Shown here piece after piece: positions 1 through 5,423 of a stretch of DNA of 12,733 nucleotides. The position numbers and the translations under genes were made by a program. The notes beneath the pieces are model-generated. The model made no database searches. It was not told the origin of the DNA and saw only the letters and a program-made list of their open reading frames with translations. Within the stretch, counting starts at the first letter, position 1. Every line of letters begins with the position of its first letter. The stretch is from CAYQDF01 sp964416175 (GTDB lineage: Bacteria > Chloroflexota > Anaerolineae > Anaerolineales > UBA4823). Location of the stretch: assembly GCA_964416175.1 (NCBI GenBank), contig CAYQDF010000091.1, positions 1-12,733 of the forward strand, read 5' to 3'.

Positions 1-475
1 ACACCACGCCAGTTAACGGCCGGGCTTTCTCGGCAACCTCTCGGCACTCTTTCAGGCTGGCGCCCTCTTTCGCAGCCCGGGCAGCCATCAGCACCTGGAA
101 GCCCATCGCCATGGCTACCGAGTTCGAATCGAATATCTCTATCGGAGCGCCGGGGAAGTTCGCCAGGGCCTGGTTCGCCGATTCGATCGTCCCGGACAAT
201 TTGGGCGAGATGAGCACCGCCAGGATCTCGTAGTCCTGGTCCAGCAGCTCGCGGAAAATTTTGTTGAACGAAGCCGGTGTGACCTGTGACGTCGTAGGAT
301 GGACAGGGTCTCTGGCCAGGCGTTCGTAGAATTCGTCCGGCTGGATATCCACGCCATCCTCCAGCGTCTGTTCCCCCCAGATCAACACCTGGGGGGCAAC
401 CCATATCGGGTATTGAGCCTGAATCTCTTTCGGGATGGTTGCCGTGCTGTCCGTCACAATGGCGACTTTCGACAT
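1..475 (-). CDS. DegV family fatty-acid-binding protein (5' part, cut by window edge)
   Basis: DegV/FakB proteins bind a single fatty acid and, in bacteria with a FakA kinase, present it for phosphorylation and entry into phospholipid synthesis. The reading frame is open from an ATG at 475-473 to the left edge, giving 158 visible residues of a family usually near 280, so the C-terminal half is missing. Seen: N-terminus MSKVAIVTDSTATIPKE (the VTDST loop), TSQVTP at about 62-67 (family TSQPs) and ISPKLSGTIESA at about 89-100 (family iSS.LSGT..sA); these Ser/Thr loops line the lipid carboxylate site in known structures. The start is supported by AAAGGA about 11 bases upstream (minus strand, near 486-491). 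The gene diverges from the osmC-like gene. No fakA is visible, so the actual ligand and partner remain unknown. The family call is firm. Confidence 0.93.
   Translation of the reverse strand, partial: MSKVAIVTDSTATIPKEIQAQYPIWVAPQVLIWGEQTLEDGVDIQPDEFYERLARDPVHPTTSQVTPASFNKIFRELLDQDYEILAVLISPKLSGTIESANQALANFPGAPIEIFDSNSVAMAMGFQVLMAARAAKEGASLKECREVAEKARPLTGVV
373..396. repeat. 8-bp perfect GC hairpin inside degV
   Basis: CCCCCCAG at 373-380 is mirrored by CTGGGGGG at 389-396 with an 8-base loop. It lies in codons of about residues 27-35 of the DegV protein, so it could form a stable stem early in that mRNA. Function is unknown and it may be chance in GC-rich coding DNA. Confidence 0.5.
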
Positions 476-642
476 AGGCCCGTGATCCTTTCGTGATCAA
501 AATTGCTCTATGAACCAGATTTAGACCTCTCTCTGCAACATAAATAACCCCGCCAATCGGGATTCGTTTTGCTTCTTCCCAGCACTACATCAATTCTCGA
601 TGATCCGGCACAATCCAACGCGGAAACCTTATCTAGGATAGG

Positions 643-648
643 TATAAT
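643..648 (+). promoter_or_regulatory. -10 element upstream of the osmC-like gene
   Basis: A perfect TATAAT lies at 643-648, 62 bases before the ATG at 711. No good -35 hexamer sits 16-18 bases upstream (17-base spacing gives GCGGAA), so the promoter is incomplete or needs an activator. If it is used, transcription would start near 655, which rules out the in-frame GTG at 651 as the translation start. The region 476-642 between the divergent genes shows nothing else I can name. Confidence 0.55.
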
Positions 649-690
649 AGGTGTTGGGCCGCTTCGTTCCAAACCATGAACGTTCAATCA

Positions 691-706
691 GAGGAGATAA
701 GGAGAT
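691..706 (+). promoter_or_regulatory. Tandem Shine-Dalgarno setting the osmC start
   Basis: The octamer GGAGATAA occurs twice in a row (693-700 and 701-708). The second GGAG ends 6 bases before ATG 711, which is ideal spacing, and so decides for ATG 711 over the upstream in-frame GTG 651. Confidence 0.75.
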
Positions 707-710
707 AAAC

Positions 711-1226
711 ATGTCTGTCACTCACATTCAACAATCCATTGAAGGTGTCATCAAGTACCTGGAGGGGCATCCTGACGAGTGCCGCTATACCGACAAGGCC
801 GCTACCGCCGTCGTTGAAGAAGACCTTCGGTGTCGCGCTGAAGGGCCAAACGGTGCGATGCTCATCAGTGATATGCCGAAAGCCGTTGGTGGCGGGGGTT
901 CAGCCCCGTCGCCCGGCTGGTTATTGCGTGCCGCACTTGCGAACTGCGACGCGACAGTTATTGCGATGCGCGCGGCACAATTAGGCGTGGCTCTTACTAC
1001 ACTTGAAGTGACGGTTGATAGTGAGTCAGATGACCGCGGCTTGCTGGGAATGGATGACACCATCCCTGCTGGAGCGCTCAGTATGCGTACTCGTGTGCGT
1101 ATCGGGGCGAATGGCGTAACGCCAGAGCAGCTACGGGAAATTGTGGAGTGGGCAGAAGCGCACTCACCAGTGGGCGATGTTGTCCGTCGGGCTGTCCCAT
1201 CCAAGACAGAAGTTGAAATCGCTTAA
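711..1226 (+). CDS. OsmC family protein
   Basis: OsmC/Ohr-type proteins are small dimeric thiol peroxidases that reduce organic hydroperoxides; many members of the wider family have no tested activity. The 171-residue product has the family pattern: a glycine-rich turn (GGGGSAPSPGWLL, about 77-89), then the active-site helix with a conserved cysteine (LANCDATVIAMRA), a central strand (TTLEVTVDSESD) and a C-terminal helix ending in VVRRAVP. The position where Ohr has its second (resolving) cysteine reads HSPVGD, with serine in place of cysteine, so it looks like a one-cysteine member and classic Ohr chemistry is doubtful. ATG 711 is chosen for its tandem Shine-Dalgarno. It stands alone: the next gene starts 186 bases on. 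Confidence 0.88.
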   Translation: MSVTHIQQSIEGVIKYLEGHPDECRYTDKAATAVVEEDLRCRAEGPNGAMLISDMPKAVGGGGSAPSPGWLLRAALANCDATVIAMRAAQLGVALTTLEVTVDSESDDRGLLGMDDTIPAGALSMRTRVRIGANGVTPEQLREIVEWAEAHSPVGDVVRRAVPSKTEVEIA

Positions 1227-1266
1227 CGCAAGTAAAAGCGAGTACGTAAGAAGCAAGCTTTCATAT

Positions 1267-1312
1267 CCGGGGGCAGCCCAACACTGCATGCTGGCGACGG
1301 GGCTACGCCCGG
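1267..1312. repeat. Nested palindromic intergenic element
   Basis: Within the 186-base gap 1227-1412, CCGGG (1267-1271) can pair with CCCGG (1308-1312) and AGCCC (1275-1279) with GGGCT (1300-1304), with a GCATGC palindrome between them. The whole could fold into an interrupted hairpin on either strand. It contains GCCCAAC (1276-1282), which fits the RYYYAAC box of integron attC sites, but no matching GTTRRRY box follows, so this is at most an attC-like or mobile-repeat remnant. It could also act as a weak terminator for the osmC-like gene. Confidence 0.35.
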
Positions 1313-1412
1313 CTAATTCGAGCGAGTTGCAAAGACCCGCCCCGCGCCTGATGCTGGCCGATATCTCGTCTGCTGGCAGGACCCCCGGATGTCCTTCGAT
1401 ACTTAAATTGCC

Positions 1413-2291
1413 ATGAACCTCTACCTTGGCTGCCCGATCTGGGCCTATAAGGGCTGGGTCGGAAGTTTCTACCCCAAGGGCACGAAACAATCGGATTATC
1501 TTTATGAGTATGCTCGCCGGCTGAACACCGTGGAAGGGAACACCACCTTCTACGCGGTACCCGCGGCGGGGACCCTGCAACGTTGGGCTGCAGAAACCCC
1601 TGAATCTTTCCAATTCTGCCCCAAGCTGCCGCGCACGGTCAGCCACGCCGGCAGCCTGCTCGATCACCTGGGAGAAGCGCAGGAATTCCTGGAAGTCATG
1701 AGCCAGCTTGGCCCACGGCTCGGCCCGCTGTTCCTCCAGCTCCCGCCGAGCTACCCGCCCGGCCAGCTGCGCGACCTGCGCGGCTTTCTCGAAAACTGGC
1801 CTTCCAGGGTGAGACTGGCGGTAGAAGTCCGGCATACAGGCTGGTTTGACGAGGCTGCTCAGGAATCCCTCGCGCGCCTTCTAACCGCCAGGGGGGTAGC
1901 CCGGGTGATCATCGACACCCGGCCGATCCAGGACCTGCGCGGAGACCGCATCCTGGAGGGCAGCGTCTATAAGCGGCTGCTCGAAGCACGCTTGCGGAAA
2001 CCGCACCTGCCGATCCGCCGCGAGCCCACCGCAGATTTCGCTTTTCTCCGCTATATCGGGCACCCTGATCCTGCCCGCAATGAAACTTTCCTGGGTGAAT
2101 GGTCGGAACATATCGCCAGCTGGCTTGAAACAGGGAAAGACGTTTACGTCTTCTGCCACTGCCCGGATGAACGGCTGGATCCGTGGCTGTGCCGCGCCAT
2201 CCACGAGCGCGTCTCCACCCTGGTCCACCTGCCTCCCCTGCCTTGGGACGAAGCCGAATCCCCTGCCCCCTACCAGCCGCGGTTGGTCTGA
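1413..2291 (+). CDS. DUF72 domain-containing protein (YecE-like)
   Basis: This is a DUF72/YecE family protein of 292 residues, slightly longer than the usual 240-280. The family has a TIM-barrel-like fold and no firmly established reaction. Seen: the N-terminal signature LYLGCPIWAYKGWVGSFYP, the conserved VEGNTTFYAVP (about 40-50), FCPKLPRTVSH (about 68-78), LGPLFLQLPPSY (about 109-120), and a strand plus loop VRLAVEVRHTGWF, matching the family E-x-R-H/D-x-x-W motif. The C-terminus holds DVYVFCHCPDE, where the family commonly has a Y-x-Y/F-F-N-N stretch. No Shine-Dalgarno is visible before ATG 1413; a GATACT at 1398-1403 would allow a nearly leaderless transcript, but that is a guess. Family call is firm, function unknown. 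Confidence 0.9.
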   Translation: MNLYLGCPIWAYKGWVGSFYPKGTKQSDYLYEYARRLNTVEGNTTFYAVPAAGTLQRWAAETPESFQFCPKLPRTVSHAGSLLDHLGEAQEFLEVMSQLGPRLGPLFLQLPPSYPPGQLRDLRGFLENWPSRVRLAVEVRHTGWFDEAAQESLARLLTARGVARVIIDTRPIQDLRGDRILEGSVYKRLLEARLRKPHLPIRREPTADFAFLRYIGHPDPARNETFLGEWSEHIASWLETGKDVYVFCHCPDERLDPWLCRAIHERVSTLVHLPPLPWDEAESPAPYQPRLV

Positions 2292-2329
2292 TCCCGCTCG
2301 TTATTCTCGGATCTTACATCCCCGCCATT

Positions 2330-2419
2330 GTTCGTCGTCCTCCCCCATCCTTCGTCTCCCGTCTTTGGTCGTTCGTCGTCCGACTACCGTCCTCCGTTAT
2401 CTCCCTTGACCTTTCCCCC
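2330..2419. repeat. Degenerate TCGTC/TCC-rich intergenic tract
   Basis: The gap between the DUF72 gene and ffh is strongly pyrimidine-rich on the plus strand and built of variations on TTCGTC and CGTCC. An 11-base unit, GTTCGTCGTCC, occurs exactly at 2330-2340 and again at 2371-2381; related pieces lie between and after them. It ends just at the ffh promoter. This looks like a decayed short tandem repeat rather than coding DNA. Confidence 0.6.
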
Positions 2420-2434
2420 CTCCCAAAGTAAAAT
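2406..2434 (+). promoter_or_regulatory. Sigma-70-type promoter for ffh
   Basis: TTGACC at 2406-2411 and TAAAAT at 2429-2434 are separated by exactly 17 bases, each one mismatch from consensus. Transcription would start near 2441 and give a leader of about 30 bases before ffh, and probably also drive rpsP-khpA-rimM. Confidence 0.75.
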
Positions 2435-2469
2435 GCACTGCCTTGAGAGGAGACACCCTCATCTAGAAG

Positions 2470-3792
2470 ATGTTTGAGAACCTGACCGACCGCCTGAACG
2501 CGGTTTTTAAGCAGCTTAGTCGCCGCGGCAAACTCTCCGAGAGCGACGTCGATGCCGCCATGCGTGAAGTGCGCCTGGCTTTGCTTGAAGCCGACGTGCA
2601 CTACGGCGTCGTCCGGGACTTCGTGAACCGGGTGCGGACACGCGCCGTGGGCCAGGAAGTCTCCCGAGCGCTCAATCCTTCTCAGCAAGTGATCAAGATC
2701 GTCAACGAGGAGCTGATCGTCACGCTGGGCGAGCCCGAACGCCTCAACCTGAGCGGGCCGCGTCCCCGCACCATCATGCTCGTCGGGCTCCAGGGCTCCG
2801 GGAAGACTACAGCCGCCGGAAAGATTGCTCGCTTGCTGCGAAGTCAGGGGGAACGCGTCATGCTGGTTGCGGCAGACCCATACCGCCCCGCCGCTGTGCA
2901 ACAGCTGCAGACCCTAGGCGAGCGTCTGAATGTGCCGGTGTACGCCGAGTCCGGAGTCGCACCCCCGGAACTGGCAACGCGTGCCCGCCAGAAGGCTGAA
3001 AACGGGGGCTACAGTGTGATGATCCTCGATACCGCCGGGCGCTCGCAGCTCGACCAGGAGTTAATGGACGAACTCACTGCCATCAGCCGGCGTGTTTCCC
3101 CGAGCGAGACGCTGCTGGTGGTAGACGCCATGATCGGGCAGGAAGCGGTTAACATCGCTAAGGGCTTCCGGGATGCGGTGGAGCTCACCGGCCTGATGCT
3201 GACCAAGATCGATGGCGACGCCCGCGGCGGCGCTGCGATCTCGATCCGCTCCGTCACCGGCATACCGATCAAGTTCCTCGGCACCGGAGAAGGGCTGGAT
3301 GCCATTGAAGTCTACGATCCTGGTCGTTTATCCTCTCGGATCCTGGGCATGGGAGATATCCTTGGCCTGATCGAGCGCGCCGAGGCCGCATTCGAACAGG
3401 AGACGGCTCGCTCGCAGGCTGAAAAGATGATGTCCGGGGAATTCACCCTGGAAGATTTCTCCAACCAGCTCCGCCAGGTGCGAAGGATGGGACCGATTGG
3501 CCAGCTGCTGGAACTGCTGCCAGGCGGCATGGGGAAGATGGCGAAGGGAATTGACCTGCGAGATGCCGATAAGCAGCTGAAGATAACCGAAGCGATCATC
3601 AATTCGATGACCCCGGAGGAACGGCGCAACCCGAAAGTGCTCAACGCCAGCCGCCGCCGGCGCATCGCCCGCGGTTCAGGCACCGACGTCCAGGACGTAA
3701 ATCGGTTGATCAAGCAGTACCTGGAGGCTCAACGCATGTTCAAGACGTTGAAGAAGGGCGGGCTGCGAGGTGTGCCGCGATTATTCGGTTAA
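2470..3792 (+). CDS. ffh: Signal recognition particle protein Ffh (SRP54 GTPase)
   Basis: Ffh binds 4.5S/SRP RNA and the signal sequences of nascent membrane and secreted proteins, and delivers the ribosome to the receptor FtsY in a GTP-dependent step. All domains are present in 440 residues: an N four-helix bundle (1-90), a G domain with P-loop GLQGSGKTT (106-114), DTAGR (187-191) and TKIDGDARGG (245-254), the closing GTGEGLDAIEVYDPGR segment (271-286), then an M domain from about 300. The M domain includes LEDFSNQLRQVRRMGPIGQL and the RNA-binding signature SRRRRIARGSGT (394-405). The start gives the canonical MFENLTDRLN. A GAGGAG at 2447-2452 lies about 17 bases upstream, unusually far. It heads a likely operon with rpsP, 89 bases downstream. 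No defect is seen. Confidence 0.98.
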   Translation: MFENLTDRLNAVFKQLSRRGKLSESDVDAAMREVRLALLEADVHYGVVRDFVNRVRTRAVGQEVSRALNPSQQVIKIVNEELIVTLGEPERLNLSGPRPRTIMLVGLQGSGKTTAAGKIARLLRSQGERVMLVAADPYRPAAVQQLQTLGERLNVPVYAESGVAPPELATRARQKAENGGYSVMILDTAGRSQLDQELMDELTAISRRVSPSETLLVVDAMIGQEAVNIAKGFRDAVELTGLMLTKIDGDARGGAAISIRSVTGIPIKFLGTGEGLDAIEVYDPGRLSSRILGMGDILGLIERAEAAFEQETARSQAEKMMSGEFTLEDFSNQLRQVRRMGPIGQLLELLPGGMGKMAKGIDLRDADKQLKITEAIINSMTPEERRNPKVLNASRRRRIARGSGTDVQDVNRLIKQYLEAQRMFKTLKKGGLRGVPRLFG

Positions 3793-3881
3793 AATTAAGA
3801 ACGCAACGAGGCCTCCGCGCCCTGTTACGAATTCAAGGCTTTGTCTTTGGATGATTGATCTAAAAGAAGGAGTTTAAACTT

Positions 3882-4262
3882 ATGGTTCGTATCCGTTTAC
3901 GCCGCGTGGGCGCCAAGAAGCAGCCCAGCTACCGCATCGTCGCCACCGACAAGGAAAGCCCGCGAGATGGGCGGTTCCTCGAGATCCTGGGGTATTACAA
4001 CCCGCGCACAGAACCCCCCACATTCGAGGTGAGCGAAGATCGACTTTACGAATGGCTCGCTAAAGGTGCTCAGCCCAGCGAATCGGTGAAAAGGATGCTC
4101 ACCGCCGCTGGTATGCTGGATCGCTATAATCGCTACCGGCAGGGTGAAGCGCTGGAAGTCCTGCTCCAGGAAGCTGAGGCGGCTGCCGAAGAACGGAAAG
4201 GTAGTGCAAAAACCAGCAGCCTCTCTACGACGAAGAAATCGAAAGCGGCGGCCAGGGCTTAA
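3882..4262 (+). CDS. rpsP: 30S ribosomal protein S16
   Basis: S16 is an early-binding protein of the small ribosomal subunit that stabilises 16S rRNA folding. The start MVRIRLRRVGAKKQPSYRIV is the family hallmark, followed by ESPRDGRFLEILGYYNPRT (about 26-44) and the ERLYEWL-type segment (DRLYEWLAKGAQPSESV, about 54-70). The conserved core ends near residue 85; the product is 126 residues because of a Glu/Ala-rich then Lys/Ser/Ala-rich low-complexity tail, which is common and probably disordered and RNA-contacting. AGAAGGAG at 3865-3872 is a strong Shine-Dalgarno 9 bases before the ATG. It sits between ffh and khpA, as in many bacteria. Confidence 0.97.
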   Translation: MVRIRLRRVGAKKQPSYRIVATDKESPRDGRFLEILGYYNPRTEPPTFEVSEDRLYEWLAKGAQPSESVKRMLTAAGMLDRYNRYRQGEALEVLLQEAEAAAEERKGSAKTSSLSTTKKSKAAARA

Positions 4263-4345
4263 ATTTCGTCCGGCACATCCCTCTGCCGCGAACCGAATTC
4301 CAATATGGGGGAAGGGTCCAGCTGCCACCGCAACTAGCTCCGGGC

Positions 4346-4352
4346 AAGGAGG
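4346..4352 (+). promoter_or_regulatory. Shine-Dalgarno of khpA
   Basis: AAGGAGG at 4346-4352 is a full anti-16S match, 6 bases before GTG 4359. It fixes the non-ATG start of this short gene. Confidence 0.8.
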
Positions 4353-4358
4353 AACACT

Positions 4359-4595
4359 GTGCAGGATTTGATCGAATATATCGCCACATCTCTGGTAGAC
4401 GACCCGCTACAGGTGCGTGTCAGCCAGTCCAGGCAAGGTTCGAATGTCGATATACGTCTGCAGGTTTCCAAAGAGGACATGGGCCGTGTGATCGGCAAGA
4501 ACGGACGGGTCGCTAACGCCATGCGCATCCTGCTCCGCGTCGCTGCGGCCCGTGAAGGGCAGCGCGCCGCCCTGGATATCGTCGAGCCGAGATGA
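4359..4595 (+). CDS. khpA: KH-domain RNA-binding protein KhpA (YlqC)
   Basis: KhpA is a single KH-domain RNA-binding protein that in other bacteria partners with KhpB/Jag and affects cell division and small-RNA biology. The product has 78 residues, the normal size. The start VQDLIEYIATSLVDDP is family-typical and the KH signature is clear: MGRVIGKNGRVANAMRILL, containing the G-x-x-G loop (GKNG) that grips single-stranded RNA. Translation begins at GTG 4359 under a perfect Shine-Dalgarno. It sits between rpsP (96 bases upstream) and rimM (7 bases downstream of its TGA), the classical rpsP-ylqC-rimM order, which strengthens the call. Confidence 0.95.
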   Translation: MQDLIEYIATSLVDDPLQVRVSQSRQGSNVDIRLQVSKEDMGRVIGKNGRVANAMRILLRVAAAREGQRAALDIVEPR

Positions 4596-4606
4596 ACTAC
4601 TCGTGA
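4592..4606 (+). other. Four-codon minicistron bridging khpA and rimM
   Basis: ATG at 4592 overlaps the khpA stop as ATGA, then reads ATG AAC TAC TCG TGA; its TGA (4604-4606) overlaps the proposed rimM GTG (4603-4605) as GTGA. This geometry would suit stop-restart translational coupling from khpA into rimM. It may be coincidental; no Shine-Dalgarno belongs to it. Confidence 0.35.
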
Positions 4607-5193
4607 AACGCTCGGAAACCTCACGCATCAGATCCTCGCGGGAACCCCCTTCTTCAGGCTCGCCTGCCCCTGGCGAGCCTGAGTTCTTGGTGGTCGAAAG
4701 GCTCGGCCGCCCCCATGGCCTCCACGGAGAGATTTCGATGGAGGTCTTCACCGATTTCCCGGAACGGATCGTGCCAGGCGCAATATACTATATTGGTTCG
4801 CAGCAGATGCCCCTCGAGCTGGTCAGCTGCCGACCCCACAAGCACGGCCTGCTGGTCCGATTTAAGGGGTACGATATCCGAGAGCAAGTCGCCGGGTTGC
4901 GGAACCAGCTTGTCCAGGTCCGTAGCGACGACCTGCCATCACTCCCGGAGGGCGACTTTTATCTTCACCAGCTGCTTGGCCTGGATGTGGTTGATGAAGA
5001 GGGCGCGCTGCTGGGGCAAGTGAGCGAGATCTTAAGCACGGGGGCAAATGACGTTTTCGTCGTTCGTACCGCGGGAGGAAGCGAGCTCCTCCTGCCAGCT
5101 ATCAGATCTGTGATTCTGAAGATGGATCTCGAAGCCCGGCTGATCCGGGTCCATCTCCTTCCCGGCCTGCTGCCAGACTCATGGATCGGATAA
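4603..5193 (+). CDS. rimM: 16S rRNA processing/ribosome maturation factor RimM
   Basis: RimM binds S19 in the 30S head and helps 16S rRNA 3'-domain maturation. The N-terminal RimM barrel is shown by FLVVERLGRPHGLHGEISME (family kpHGLrGe), followed by RVRFKGYDIREQVAGLRNQ-like features of the domain (LLVRFKGYDIREQVAGLRN), and the C-terminal PRC barrel by FYLHQLLGLDVVDEEG, STGANDVFVVR and LLLPAIRSVILKMDLE. The start is uncertain. GTG 4603 gives 196 residues, with about 27 extra Ser/Pro/Glu residues before the core; TTG 4687 or GTG 4690 would give the usual 167-168, and an in-frame GTG at 4552 deep inside khpA is unlikely. GTG 4603 is preferred because it follows khpA by 7 bases and carries a coupling-type overlap, though no clear Shine-Dalgarno is seen. 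Confidence 0.93.
   Translation: MKRSETSRIRSSREPPSSGSPAPGEPEFLVVERLGRPHGLHGEISMEVFTDFPERIVPGAIYYIGSQQMPLELVSCRPHKHGLLVRFKGYDIREQVAGLRNQLVQVRSDDLPSLPEGDFYLHQLLGLDVVDEEGALLGQVSEILSTGANDVFVVRTAGGSELLLPAIRSVILKMDLEARLIRVHLLPGLLPDSWIG
4654..4682 (+). promoter_or_regulatory. 11-bp perfect hairpin near the rimM start
   Basis: TCAGGCTCGCC (4654-4664) and GGCGAGCCTGA (4672-4682) form a perfect 11-bp stem with a 7-base loop. It falls in the N-terminal extension of RimM and just ahead of the alternative starts TTG 4687 and GTG 4690. As RNA it would be very stable. A regulatory role is inference; it encodes SGSPAPGEPE in frame. Confidence 0.5.
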
Positions 5194-5203
5194 ATGCTCT
5201 GTT

Positions 5204-5221
5204 CCCGTGACTTGACACGGG
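5204..5221. promoter_or_regulatory. 6-bp palindrome over the dprA -35 region
   Basis: CCCGTG (5204-5209) and CACGGG (5216-5221) flank ACTTGA and enclose the -35 hexamer of the next promoter. It may be an operator or, less likely, a weak terminator for rimM; no real U-tract follows. Confidence 0.4.
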
Positions 5222-5241
5222 TTGATCTGTTATGGTATTCT
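5212..5241 (+). promoter_or_regulatory. Promoter of the dprA-manC-topA cluster
   Basis: A perfect TTGACA at 5212-5217 is followed after 18 bases by TATTCT at 5236-5241, preceded by TG plus one base (5233-5235), that is, an extended -10. It would start transcription near 5248, leaving a leader of about 175 bases before dprA. Confidence 0.7.
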
Positions 5242-5273
5242 CAACGCCGCCTGCTTAAAAAAATTATCAGGAT

Positions 5274-5379
5274 AGGACTTACGCAGTTCAGGAGAAATTG
5301 GGGTTGTTTTGAGACCACCCTCCCATTGTTATTGAGATAGCTTTTGAAGAAGACACTCTGAATTCATTGCGTCAATCCT
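5274..5379. mobile_element. Possible MITE-like or IS-end remnant in the dprA leader
   Basis: AGGACTTACGCA at 5274-5285 and TGCGTCAATCCT at 5368-5379 are inverted copies matching at 10 of 12 positions, 106 bases end to end, with no open reading frame between them. AGGACTTACGCA resembles ends I associate with some insertion sequences, but I cannot check this. No target duplication was recognised, so this is a tentative call. Confidence 0.3.
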
Positions 5380-5423
5380 CCTCGCTCCCGTTTCCGGCGG
5401 CAGGGGGAAAATCTTGAAGCCTG

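Noticed and set aside
651..710. GTG 651 as the start of the osmC-like gene
   Set aside because: It is only 3 bases after the TATAAT element, so it would lie at or before the transcription start, and a tandem Shine-Dalgarno serves ATG 711.
1276..1412. A true integron attC site
   Set aside because: Only one box (RYYYAAC) fits; no GTTRRRY was found before the next gene and there is no integrase or cassette array.
1164..1835. 223-residue minus-strand reading frame
   Set aside because: It is antisense to the DUF72 gene and the end of the osmC-like gene, with an unremarkable composition.
2330..2419. CRISPR array
   Set aside because: The repeated unit is 11 bases, occurs exactly only twice, and the material between is degenerate simple sequence, with no cas genes nearby.
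2314..2901. 195-residue minus-strand reading frame over the ffh start
   Set aside because: It runs through the simple repeat tract and the ffh P-loop coding region; clearly non-coding.
4552..4602. GTG 4552 as the rimM start
   Set aside because: It would overlap khpA by 44 bases and add residues unlike any RimM N-terminus; GTG 4603 or later starts fit better.
5248..5423. Riboswitch in the dprA leader
   Set aside because: The leader is long enough, but I recognise no conserved aptamer core, and the inverted ends at 5274 and 5368 explain part of its structure.
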